Shown: positions 1-5,436 of the stretch, piece by piece
Numbering within the stretch: the first letter of the stretch is position 1
Layout of the letters: each line of letters opens with the position of its first letter
Origin: Acinetobacter sp.
GTDB lineage: Bacteria > Pseudomonadota > Gammaproteobacteria > Pseudomonadales > Moraxellaceae
DNA: 6,284 nucleotides
NCBI GenBank assembly: GCA_030523805.1
Contig: JAUNHS010000040.1
Coordinates: 1-6,284, forward strand
Direction: 5' to 3'
Position numbers and translations under genes: made by a program
The notes under the pieces: generated by a model
The model's input: only the letters and a program-made list of their open reading frames with translations
Told to the model about the DNA's origin: nothing
The model's database searches: none

Positions 1-368
1 GCATCGGCTTGCGTGGAATGTTTGAGTTGCGTTAATGCTTGAATGCTACGCTGATAGGCATAAAAAGTATGCGGCATTTCTTGCTCAGCTGGGCAAAGTT
101 TGAGCAATAATTCATTTAAATAAAAGCCAATAAAAAACGCATCACCTGTCAAAAAAATGGGTTGCGATTGAATTTCCAAATGGCTCAAATTTTTCAGCTC
201 ATTTTTGCCTGTAGCTAAAACTTGTATCGGTTGATATTGTGGTGGTGGGGCTTGGCGTAAAATGCCATCTACTCGCCCATGCTCCAAGCTAAATAAATGA
301 ATAATATAGCTTTTTTCTCTATATTTACGATGATGAATTAAGTAGGCGTTTAATTCTTCATTTCGCAT
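1..368 (-). CDS. recO: DNA repair protein RecO, N-terminal half (3' end beyond window)
   Basis: RecO works with RecF and RecR in the cytoplasm to load RecA onto SSB-coated single-stranded DNA and to anneal strands during gap repair. The gene reads from ATG at 368 down to base 1 without a stop, giving 122 full codons, about half of a normal RecO of roughly 240 residues. The protein starts MRNEELNAYLIHHRKYREKS and continues with HGRVDGILRQ near residue 30 and a GDAFFIGFYLNELLLKL stretch near residue 75. This is the usual RecO order of an N-terminal OB fold followed by the start of the helical domain. A GAGAG ribosome binding site (375-379) lies 6 bases before the ATG. It is the last gene of the rnc-era-lipoprotein-recO run, 66 bases after the lipoprotein stop. 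The family call is secure; the C-terminal region cannot be judged here. Confidence 0.93.
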   Translation of the reverse strand, partial: MRNEELNAYLIHHRKYREKSYIIHLFSLEHGRVDGILRQAPPPQYQPIQVLATGKNELKNLSHLEIQSQPIFLTGDAFFIGFYLNELLLKLCPAEQEMPHTFYAYQRSIQALTQLKHSTQAD

Positions 369-390
369 GGGCTTCTCTCACGGATGAAAT

Positions 391-429
391 GCTAATGAAA
401 AAATGATACTTACTCATCTTTTCATCAGC
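391..429 (-). repeat. Imperfect inverted repeat in the lipoprotein-recO gap
   Basis: GCTAATGAAAA at 391-401 and TTTTCATCAGC at 419-429 form 11-base arms around a 17-base loop. In the minus-strand RNA the single mismatch is a G-U wobble, so the whole stem can pair. The stem is AT-rich and has no run of T after it, so it is a weak terminator candidate at best. It could pause transcription or protect the end of the upstream mRNA before recO. The function is inference only. Confidence 0.35.
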
Positions 430-434
430 ACCCA

Positions 435-674
435 TCAATCATCTTGTTGCTTTTGCTTGGCACGCTTTTCAGCTTGTTTTTTCTCTTTTTTCGCTTGTTT
501 TTCTTCGGCTTCTTCATCGGTTTCATACAACGCATCAGCCACTGCTACCGTCCCTTTTACCACGCCTTTGGTGGTTTTATAGGCAATTTTTACAGGCACG
601 GTAACGATTCTATGCACACAACCTTGCAATGCCAACAATAGCGACATTGCAAGGGCTATTTTCACTAAATTCAT
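435..674 (-). CDS. Small outer-membrane-type lipoprotein, Acinetobacter family, function unknown
   Basis: This gene encodes a 79-residue predicted lipoprotein. From ATG 674 the protein begins MNLVKIALAMSLLLALQGC: one Lys, a hydrophobic core, then Cys19 as the lipidation site. Gln at -2 of the lipobox is slightly unusual, and Val after Cys is not the Asp that retains lipoproteins in the inner membrane, so the outer membrane is likely. Residues 23-46 (IVTVPVKIAYKTTKGVVKGTVAVA) are a conserved-looking Val/Lys/Thr segment. From about residue 50 the tail is almost all Glu, Lys, Gln and Ala and probably forms one charged helix. I recall similar lipoproteins beside era in Acinetobacter (possibly the NF038104 family), with no known function. 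A GGAA site (681-684) sits 6 bases before ATG 674 and only 3 before ATG 677, so 674 is preferred. The gene begins 24 bases after era and was probably co-transcribed with it. Confidence 0.8.
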   Translation of the reverse strand: MNLVKIALAMSLLLALQGCVHRIVTVPVKIAYKTTKGVVKGTVAVADALYETDEEAEEKQAKKEKKQAEKRAKQKQQDD

Positions 675-698
675 CATGATTTCCAAATCAATTATATT

Positions 699-1712
699 TT
701 AAATATCACTATAGCCCAAACTTTTTAAGGCACGTTCGTCATCAGACCAACCGCCTTTTACTTTCACCCACAGCGACAACATGATTTTTTGCTCAAACAT
801 TTTTTCCATATCTACACGTGCGTCCATACCAATTTGTTTGAGTTTCTTGCCTTTATCGCCAATTACAATCGCCTTTTGCCCAACACGTTCTACAAAAATA
901 GTCGCATCAATATAGGTACACGCAGGTTTTAATTTACCTGTTTTTTCGTTTAATTCAGGCTCTTCGGTTTTAAAGGTTTCAATTTGCACCGTTAAATCAT
1001 AAGGCAATTCTTCGCCTAATTGACGCATAATTTTTTCACGGATAATTTCACTCGCCAAAAAGCGTTCTGAACGATCGGTAATTTGATCGGTAGAATATAG
1101 TGGTGGAGCAAAAGGTAAATATTGCTCAATGGTATCTCGCAAGTGGTCTAAATTTTGATTGCGTAATGCCGATACAGGCACAATTTCCGCAAAATTCATC
1201 AATTGAATTCGCTCTTGAATGAGCGGCAATAAGGCTTTTTTATCGTCCAACGTATCCACTTTATTGATGACTAAAATCACAGGCATTTCAGCATTTTTCA
1301 GTTTTTCTAGTACCAATTCATCATTTTGTGTCCATTTTTGCCCATCAATCACAAATAGCACCAAATTCACATCACGCAATGCCGAATTTGCAGCTTTATT
1401 CATCATTTTATTAATGGCACGCACTTCTTTTTTGTGCATACCTGGGGTATCCACATACACTGCTTGCATTTTTTCTCGGCTATCAATGCCAACAATTTTA
1501 TGGCGTGTGGTTTGTGGTTTACGAGACGTAATGGATAATTTTTGACCCAATAAATGGTTCATCAAGGTAGATTTCCCAACATTGGGACGACCGACAATCG
1601 CCACAAAACCACTGCGGAAATCACTTGGAATGGAGGTTGATGATGAATTAAAAAATTGATTGATTAAGTCATCTTGTTGTACATCAAGCGTTGTATTTGT
1701 TGTCTCTGTCAT
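699..1712 (-). CDS. era: GTPase Era
   Basis: Era is an essential GTPase that binds the 3' end of 16S rRNA and acts as a checkpoint in 30S subunit maturation at the cytoplasmic face of the membrane. The protein has 337 residues. Visible motifs are G1 GRPNVGKS (41-48), G2 with PQTTRH (66-71), G3 DTPG (88-91), G4 NKVD (150-153) and G5 SAL (181-183). The C-terminal KH domain (about 265-325) carries a GDKG loop at 285-288, and the family tail [12 protein letters not shown] follows. E. coli Era is about 301 residues. The extra length is mainly an N-terminal extension of roughly 33 residues before the G domain, rich in Thr, Ser, Asp and Gln, as I recall for Acinetobacter Era. The ATG start is one base after the rnc stop, and its ribosome binding site lies inside rnc, so the two genes are probably translationally coupled. 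Confidence 0.97.
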   Translation of the reverse strand: MTETTNTTLDVQQDDLINQFFNSSSTSIPSDFRSGFVAIVGRPNVGKSTLMNHLLGQKLSITSRKPQTTRHKIVGIDSREKMQAVYVDTPGMHKKEVRAINKMMNKAANSALRDVNLVLFVIDGQKWTQNDELVLEKLKNAEMPVILVINKVDTLDDKKALLPLIQERIQLMNFAEIVPVSALRNQNLDHLRDTIEQYLPFAPPLYSTDQITDRSERFLASEIIREKIMRQLGEELPYDLTVQIETFKTEEPELNEKTGKLKPACTYIDATIFVERVGQKAIVIGDKGKKLKQIGMDARVDMEKMFEQKIMLSLWVKVKGGWSDDERALKSLGYSDI

Positions 1713-1713
1713 T

Positions 1714-2403
1714 TTACATCTCCAATTGCTTTAAAATTTCGGCAGCCACACTTTGCTCAGCAAAACGTCGGCTTGCCCCTTTGGCTGAATAAATAGGTAA
1801 ATCGGTTACGGTGCATTGTACCGTAAAAATTTGATTTGGTGCATCGCCTTGAATATCTAACACTTCATAAATGGGTAAAGGCAAACGGCGTGCTTGTAAA
1901 AATTCTTGTAAACGGCTTTTTGGGTCTTTTAATTGCTCTGGCTCGGCTAAATCTTGCGTATAAGGTGCATACCATTGCAATACAATGTGGCTCAACGCCA
2001 CCAAATCACATCCATCTAAATAAATTGCTGCAATAATGGCTTCCACCACATCGGCTAAAATAGATTCCCGATTATGCCCACCTGATTTTAACTCGCCAAC
2101 ACTGAGAATAAGGCTTTGACTTAATTGTAAATCTTTGGCGACTTTCCCTAGCGTTTCTTGGCGTACCAACGTAGCACGCATTCGGGTCAAGCGACCTTCA
2201 TTTTCTTGTGGATAGTGCTGATATAAATATTGTGCAATAATAACGCTTAACAGCGAATCCCCTAAAAATTCTAAACGCTCATAATTATGACTGCTCACAG
2301 AGCGATGCGTTAATGCTTGCTCCAAAAGCTGTACATTTTTAAATTGATAGCCTAAACGGCTCATTAAGCGTGAATCACGCAGTTTTGTTTTGTGTTTAGT
2401 CAA
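1714..2403 (-). CDS. rnc: Ribonuclease III, TTG start
   Basis: RNase III is a Mg-dependent dimeric endonuclease that cuts double-stranded RNA, including the 16S/23S precursor stems and regulatory mRNA hairpins. From the TTG at 2403 the protein has 229 residues, close to the 226 of E. coli. The N-terminal catalytic domain has the signature ERLEFLGDS (42-50), with Glu45, Asp49, Asp118 and Glu121 in the positions of the four metal-binding acidic residues. The C-terminal dsRNA-binding domain starts near [11 protein letters not shown] (about 160) and contains [16 protein letters not shown] near the end. I chose TTG 2403 because the protein then begins MTKHKTKL, like remembered Acinetobacter RNase III, and a GAGAG site lies 7 bases upstream. 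An upstream in-frame TTG at 2427 falls against the T-run of the preceding hairpin, and the ATG at 2364 has no visible ribosome binding site. The family is certain; the start is probable. Confidence 0.95.
   Translation of the reverse strand: MTKHKTKLRDSRLMSRLGYQFKNVQLLEQALTHRSVSSHNYERLEFLGDSLLSVIIAQYLYQHYPQENEGRLTRMRATLVRQETLGKVAKDLQLSQSLILSVGELKSGGHNRESILADVVEAIIAAIYLDGCDLVALSHIVLQWYAPYTQDLAEPEQLKDPKSRLQEFLQARRLPLPIYEVLDIQGDAPNQIFTVQCTVTDLPIYSAKGASRRFAEQSVAAEILKQLEM
1720..1723 (-). promoter_or_regulatory. Ribosome binding site of era inside the end of rnc
   Basis: The minus strand reads GGAG here, 7 bases before the era ATG and overlapping the last codons of rnc. With only one base between the rnc TAA and the era ATG, a ribosome ending on rnc is placed to restart on era. 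This supports both the era start and coupling of the two genes. Confidence 0.7.
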
Positions 2404-2410
2404 GCTGACA

Positions 2411-2415
2411 CTCTC
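2411..2415 (-). promoter_or_regulatory. Ribosome binding site supporting the TTG start of rnc
   Basis: The minus strand reads GAGAG here, with 7 bases to the TTG at 2403. No comparable purine run stands before the ATG at 2364. The TTG at 2427 is preceded by the hairpin and its T-run, not by a Shine-Dalgarno sequence. This site therefore decides the start of rnc. Confidence 0.6.
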
Positions 2416-2425
2416 AATGAATAGC

Positions 2426-2473
2426 AAAAAATGCTTGTATCCAACAACCTTTACAAGCCATTGGATACAAGCA
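2426..2473 (-). terminator. Intrinsic terminator or attenuator between lepB and rnc
   Basis: On the minus strand TGCTTGTATCCAA (2473-2461 reads TGCTTGTATCCAA, 2444-2432 its perfect complement) gives a 13-base-pair stem with a 16-base loop (2445-2460), followed directly by six T residues (2431-2426). No T-run follows on the plus strand, so it acts in the direction of the genes. It begins 13 bases after the lepB stop and ends 22 bases before the rnc start. The loop holds a second copy of GCTTGTA (complement TACAAGC at 2452-2458), which could pair with the same 3' arm to make a shorter, competing 7-base-pair hairpin. The likely role is to end or reduce lepA-lepB transcription into rnc. Confidence 0.78.
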
Positions 2474-2486
2474 CATATATTAAGTT

Positions 2487-3365
2487 TTAGATACTGCCGT
2501 TGCGGCTAAAACTTGGTAAGTTAAATCCAGGAGCTTTGTGCATCCAAATATAGAATGCTCGCCCAGCAAGATTTTCTTCAGGCACGAAGCCCCAGAAACG
2601 ACCATCATCACTTTGATCTCGGTTATCGCCCATCACAAAATAATGACCTGCAGGTACAGTAAATTCACCATTTTCAGCTAACGTTGGGAAGCCACTCACC
2701 AATGAACGCTGTTGTTGTGCCAATTCATTGATTTCTGCATTACGCCCTTCTACCAGCATTTGCTGTACTACGCCTGCTTGCTGTGGCAATACTTGTTGAA
2801 TTTCGTATTGCTTATCGCCAATACGCTCTTGGAAGCGTTTAGCATCTAAATCTACATTTTCAGTATTAGAAATTTTAAATGTAATCTTTTGTGCAGTGGT
2901 TTCAGTTTGTGCAAAAACTTGACCATTGACACTAATCTGACCATTTTCAATACGCACATGGTCGCCAGGTAATGCAATCACACGCTTAATAAAATTCACA
3001 CTCGGATCTGCAGGAAAACGGAATACTGCAACATCACCACGGGCAGGCGAGCCTGTATCTAAAATTTTTGTATGTACCAACGGCAAACGTACGCCATAGT
3101 CAAATTTATTCACCAAAACAAAATCGCCCACTTGTAAACCTGGGTTCATTGATTCCGATGGAATATTAAACGGTTCATATAAAAATGAACGCAAAAATAA
3201 AACAACGGCAAGTACTGGCCAAAAATCATACGCCCAACGAATTAAAAAGGTTTCATTGCCCTTTCCTAATTGAGCTCGTTGTTTGAGAACTAATTTATCC
3301 AGCAACCACAACCCAAAGAAAATTAACGTTGCAGGAACTAAAATTAAATTGAAGTCAAAATCCAC
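2487..3365 (-). CDS. lepB: Signal peptidase I
   Basis: LepB is the inner-membrane serine-lysine protease that removes signal peptides from exported proteins on the periplasmic side. The protein has 292 residues. Two hydrophobic segments (about 3-23 and 47-62) are the membrane anchors. Box B NIPSESM holds the catalytic Ser72, box D FIKRVIALPGD the general-base Lys127, and box E is GDNRDQSDDGRFWGF starting at 246. The GTG start at 3365 is chosen because the protein then begins MDFDFNLILVP, as in Acinetobacter LepB, and AGGTAGG (3374-3380) lies 8 bases upstream. Position 76 after Ser-Met-x-Pro is Gly, where most relatives have Thr (PTL). The region between boxes D and E (about 150-235) is long, Gln-rich and diverged, as is common for this variable periplasmic insertion. 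All catalytic residues are present, so it should be active. Confidence 0.96.
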   Translation of the reverse strand: MDFDFNLILVPATLIFFGLWLLDKLVLKQRAQLGKGNETFLIRWAYDFWPVLAVVLFLRSFLYEPFNIPSESMNPGLQVGDFVLVNKFDYGVRLPLVHTKILDTGSPARGDVAVFRFPADPSVNFIKRVIALPGDHVRIENGQISVNGQVFAQTETTAQKITFKISNTENVDLDAKRFQERIGDKQYEIQQVLPQQAGVVQQMLVEGRNAEINELAQQQRSLVSGFPTLAENGEFTVPAGHYFVMGDNRDQSDDGRFWGFVPEENLAGRAFYIWMHKAPGFNLPSFSRNGSI

Positions 3366-3398
3366 TACTTTTGCCTACCTATCAGCATAAAAAATTAA

Positions 3399-3457
3399 AC
3401 ACATTGTCCATCATTCAGGACAAAATAAATCTATCATAGAACAATGAAGCAATGTGT
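3399..3457 (-). repeat. Overlapping inverted repeats in the lepA-lepB gap
   Basis: Two perfect inverted repeats share bases. The outer pair is ACACATTG (3399-3406) with CAATGTGT (3450-3457). The inner pair is TTGTCC (3404-3409) with GGACAA (3418-3423), with an 8-base loop. They overlap at 3404-3406, so the RNA cannot fully form both at once. On the minus strand a T-rich run (TTTAATTTTTTA) follows shortly after, ahead of the lepB ribosome binding site. The arrangement looks like a weak terminator or attenuator before lepB. Short AT-rich arms can arise by chance, so the functional reading is tentative. Confidence 0.35.
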
Positions 3458-3460
3458 AAC
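3433..3460 (-). promoter_or_regulatory. Candidate promoter for lepB
   Basis: The minus strand has TATGAT (complement of 3433-3438), which matches the -10 consensus at five of six bases. GTTACA (complement of 3455-3460) lies 16 bases upstream and matches the -35 consensus at four of six. It lies in the 112-base gap between lepA and lepB and would give lepB its own transcript. In such AT-rich sequence a match of this quality is only suggestive. Confidence 0.3.
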
Positions 3461-3477
3461 TTTTCATATCAAATCTT

Positions 3478-5298
3478 TTATTTTTTATCAACTTGCAATA
3501 CAGCTAAAAACGCTTCTTGTGGAATTTCTACACTGCCCACTTGTTTCATACGTTTTTTACCTTCTTTTTGCTTGGCAAGCAATTTCTTCTTACGGCTCAC
3601 ATCGCCACCATAACATTTTGCCAATACGTTTTTACGCATCGCTTTTACAGTAGAACGTGCAATAATTTGTGCACCAATCGCCGCTTGAATTGCCACATCA
3701 AACATCTGACGTGGAATTAAATCTTTCATTTTTTCTACTAGGGCAATACCACGATGGCGTGAATCATTACGATGGCAAATCATCGCCAAAGCATCTACTT
3801 TTTCGCCATTGATTAACACATCAACTTTAACCAAATTTGAACTTTCAAAGCGAACAAAATTATAATCCAATGATGCAAAACCACGAGAGCATGATTTTAA
3901 GCGATCAAAGAAATCCATCACCACTTCTGCCATCGGAATTTCAAAGGTTAATGACACTTGATTACCCAAGAATTTCATATCTTTTTGCACACCACGGCGT
4001 TCAATACATAACGTCATCACATTGCCCAAATATTCTTGTGGCACGAGAATATGACATTCTGCAATCGGCTCACGCAAATCTTCCACCGTACCACCTTCAG
4101 GCATTTTTGATGGACTGTCAATATAAATCGTTTCGCCTTTTTTGGTTACAGCTTCATACACTACGGTCGGTGCAGATGTGATTAAATCTAAATCGTATTC
4201 ACGTTCTAAACGCTCTTGCACAATTTCCATGTGCAACATTCCCAAGAAACCACAACGGAAACCAAAACCTAAAGCATCTGAACTTTCAGGTTCAAAAAAT
4301 AATGCAGAATCATTGATTTGCAACTTATGCAAGGCTTCACGGAATGGCTCAAAATCGCTTGAATCAATCGGGAATAATCCTGCATAAACCTGTGGTTTAA
4401 CCTTTTTAAATCCTTCCAAAGCAGGCACTTCAGGCGTATTTGCCAAGGTAATGGTATCGCCCACAGGAGCACCAAAAATATCTTTAATGCCCGCAATCAC
4501 AAAACCTACTTCGCCTGCTTCAAGCATATCCGTTTCGGTATGTTTCGGATTAAATACCCCAACCGATGTTACAGGGTGCGTTTGCCCTGTAGATTTTACC
4601 AGCATTTTATCGCCTTTACGGATACGACCATCTTTGATACGCACCAACGACACTACGCCCAAATAATTATCAAACCACGAGTCAATAATTAAGGCTTGTA
4701 ACGGTGCATCACGATCGCCCACAGGTGCAGGAATAATATCCACCAAAGTTTCTAATACTTTTTCTACACCCAAGCCAGTTTTTGCTGAACACGTTGGTGC
4801 GTGTTCTGCTTCAATGCCAATAATTTCTTCAATTTCGTGAATCACACGCTCAGGTTCGGCTTGTGGCAAATCAATTTTATTTAATACAGGCAATACTTCC
4901 AAGTTTTGCTCAATCGCTGTGTAGCAGTTGGCAACTGATTGTGCTTCCACACCTTGTGCCGCATCCACCACCAACAATGCCCCTTCACAAGCCGCTAATG
5001 AACGAGACACTTCATAAGAAAAATCCACGTGTCCTGGTGTATCAATGAAATTTAACTGATATTCCTGACCATTGGGGTGCGTATAATATAAAGTTACCGA
5101 TGCTGCTTTAATAGTAATACCACGCTCACGCTCAAGTTCCATTGAGTCAAGCACTTGCTCTTGCATTTCACGGTCTTGCAAGCCGCCACAAGTTTGAATA
5201 AAACGATCGGCAAGCGTAGATTTGCCATGGTCAATATGAGCAATAATGGAAAAGTTACGAATGTTGTTGATATTCACCGATTTTTTGTTTGTTGCCAT
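3478..5298 (-). CDS. lepA: Elongation factor 4 (LepA), ribosome-associated translational GTPase
   Basis: LepA (EF4) is a highly conserved GTPase related to EF-G. It binds the ribosome, has been described as a back-translocase, and affects initiation and 30S assembly. From ATG 5298 the protein has 606 residues, typical of the family. GTP-binding motifs are G1 AHIDHGKS (20-27), G2 RGITI (59-63), G3 DTPGH (86-90), G4 NKID (140-143) and G5 SAK (171-173). Domain II follows, then the EF-G-like domains, with [25 protein letters not shown] in the middle. The LepA-specific C-terminal domain ends with the basic stretch [20 protein letters not shown] and the tail [17 protein letters not shown] 5298 is preferred over the in-frame TTG at 5313 because the protein then begins [19 protein letters not shown] and a GAGAAGG purine run lies just before it. 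It is the first gene of the lepA-lepB pair. Confidence 0.98.
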   Translation of the reverse strand: MATNKKSVNINNIRNFSIIAHIDHGKSTLADRFIQTCGGLQDREMQEQVLDSMELERERGITIKAASVTLYYTHPNGQEYQLNFIDTPGHVDFSYEVSRSLAACEGALLVVDAAQGVEAQSVANCYTAIEQNLEVLPVLNKIDLPQAEPERVIHEIEEIIGIEAEHAPTCSAKTGLGVEKVLETLVDIIPAPVGDRDAPLQALIIDSWFDNYLGVVSLVRIKDGRIRKGDKMLVKSTGQTHPVTSVGVFNPKHTETDMLEAGEVGFVIAGIKDIFGAPVGDTITLANTPEVPALEGFKKVKPQVYAGLFPIDSSDFEPFREALHKLQINDSALFFEPESSDALGFGFRCGFLGMLHMEIVQERLEREYDLDLITSAPTVVYEAVTKKGETIYIDSPSKMPEGGTVEDLREPIAECHILVPQEYLGNVMTLCIERRGVQKDMKFLGNQVSLTFEIPMAEVVMDFFDRLKSCSRGFASLDYNFVRFESSNLVKVDVLINGEKVDALAMICHRNDSRHRGIALVEKMKDLIPRQMFDVAIQAAIGAQIIARSTVKAMRKNVLAKCYGGDVSRKKKLLAKQKEGKKRMKQVGSVEIPQEAFLAVLQVDKK

Positions 5299-5325
5299 AG
5301 CCTTCTCTACCAATATACCTAACGC

Positions 5326-5347
5326 AATACCGATATTTTACGGTATT
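5326..5347 (-). repeat. Perfect dyad in the lepA leader
   Basis: AATACCG (5326-5332) and CGGTATT (5341-5347) are perfect 7-base arms around an 8-base AT-only loop. The dyad ends 27 bases before the lepA start codon and would lie in the 5' leader of a transcript starting at the candidate promoter upstream. It could be a leader hairpin or a binding site for a regulator. No T-run follows it, so a terminator is unlikely. Confidence 0.4.
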
Positions 5348-5362
5348 TACAAGCAAACGCAT

Positions 5363-5391
5363 AGTATAAATAATTCAAGGGAAAATGAATA
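5363..5391 (-). promoter_or_regulatory. Candidate promoter for lepA
   Basis: The minus strand reads TATACT (complement of 5363-5368), which matches the -10 consensus at five of six bases. TATTCA (complement of 5386-5391) lies 17 bases upstream and is a weak -35, matching three of six. The gap between tatD and lepA is 138 bases, enough for an independent promoter, and this is the best -10 I see in it. It would start transcription roughly 55-60 bases before the lepA ATG. Confidence 0.4.
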
Positions 5392-5396
5392 GTGAT

Positions 5397-5420
5397 ATTA
5401 CAGCAATTATTCACTGTAAT
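5397..5420 (-). repeat. Inverted repeat just after the TatD-family gene
   Basis: ATTACAG (5397-5403) and CTGTAAT (5414-5420) are perfect 7-base arms around a 10-base loop. The repeat begins 16 bases after the stop codon of the TatD-family gene on the minus strand. No clean T-run follows (the next bases are mixed), so it is a weak terminator candidate. It could also be a dyad operator just upstream of the lepA promoter candidate. Confidence 0.3.
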
Positions 5421-5436
5421 TCATCGCTTTCTGTCT

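Noticed and set aside
404..409. Possible promoter -10 (minus-strand TATCAT) ahead of recO
   Set aside because: Nothing resembling a -35 element lies 16-18 bases upstream, and the sequence is AT-rich enough for a chance match.
444..641. Plus-strand frame rich in Phe and Leu opposite the lipoprotein gene
   Set aside because: It is the complement of the Lys/Glu/Gln-rich lipoprotein tail, has no ribosome binding site, and its composition is explained by the minus-strand gene.
684..686. TTG as the start of the small lipoprotein
   Set aside because: It overlaps the GGAA ribosome binding site and adds an acidic residue before the signal peptide; ATG 674 gives a normal lipoprotein signal.
3837..4181. 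114-codon plus-strand frame inside lepA
   Set aside because: It lies opposite highly conserved LepA coding sequence, shows no recognisable motif and has no supporting start signals. The same applies to the other plus-strand frames in era, rnc, lepA and the TatD-family gene.
4269..4496. Minus-strand frame within lepA in another phase
   Set aside because: It is a shifted reading of lepA; the lepA frame is intact throughout, so there is no frameshift to explain.
5311..5313. TTG as the start of lepA
   Set aside because: It adds five residues that include the translated ribosome binding site; ATG 5298 fits the family N-terminus.
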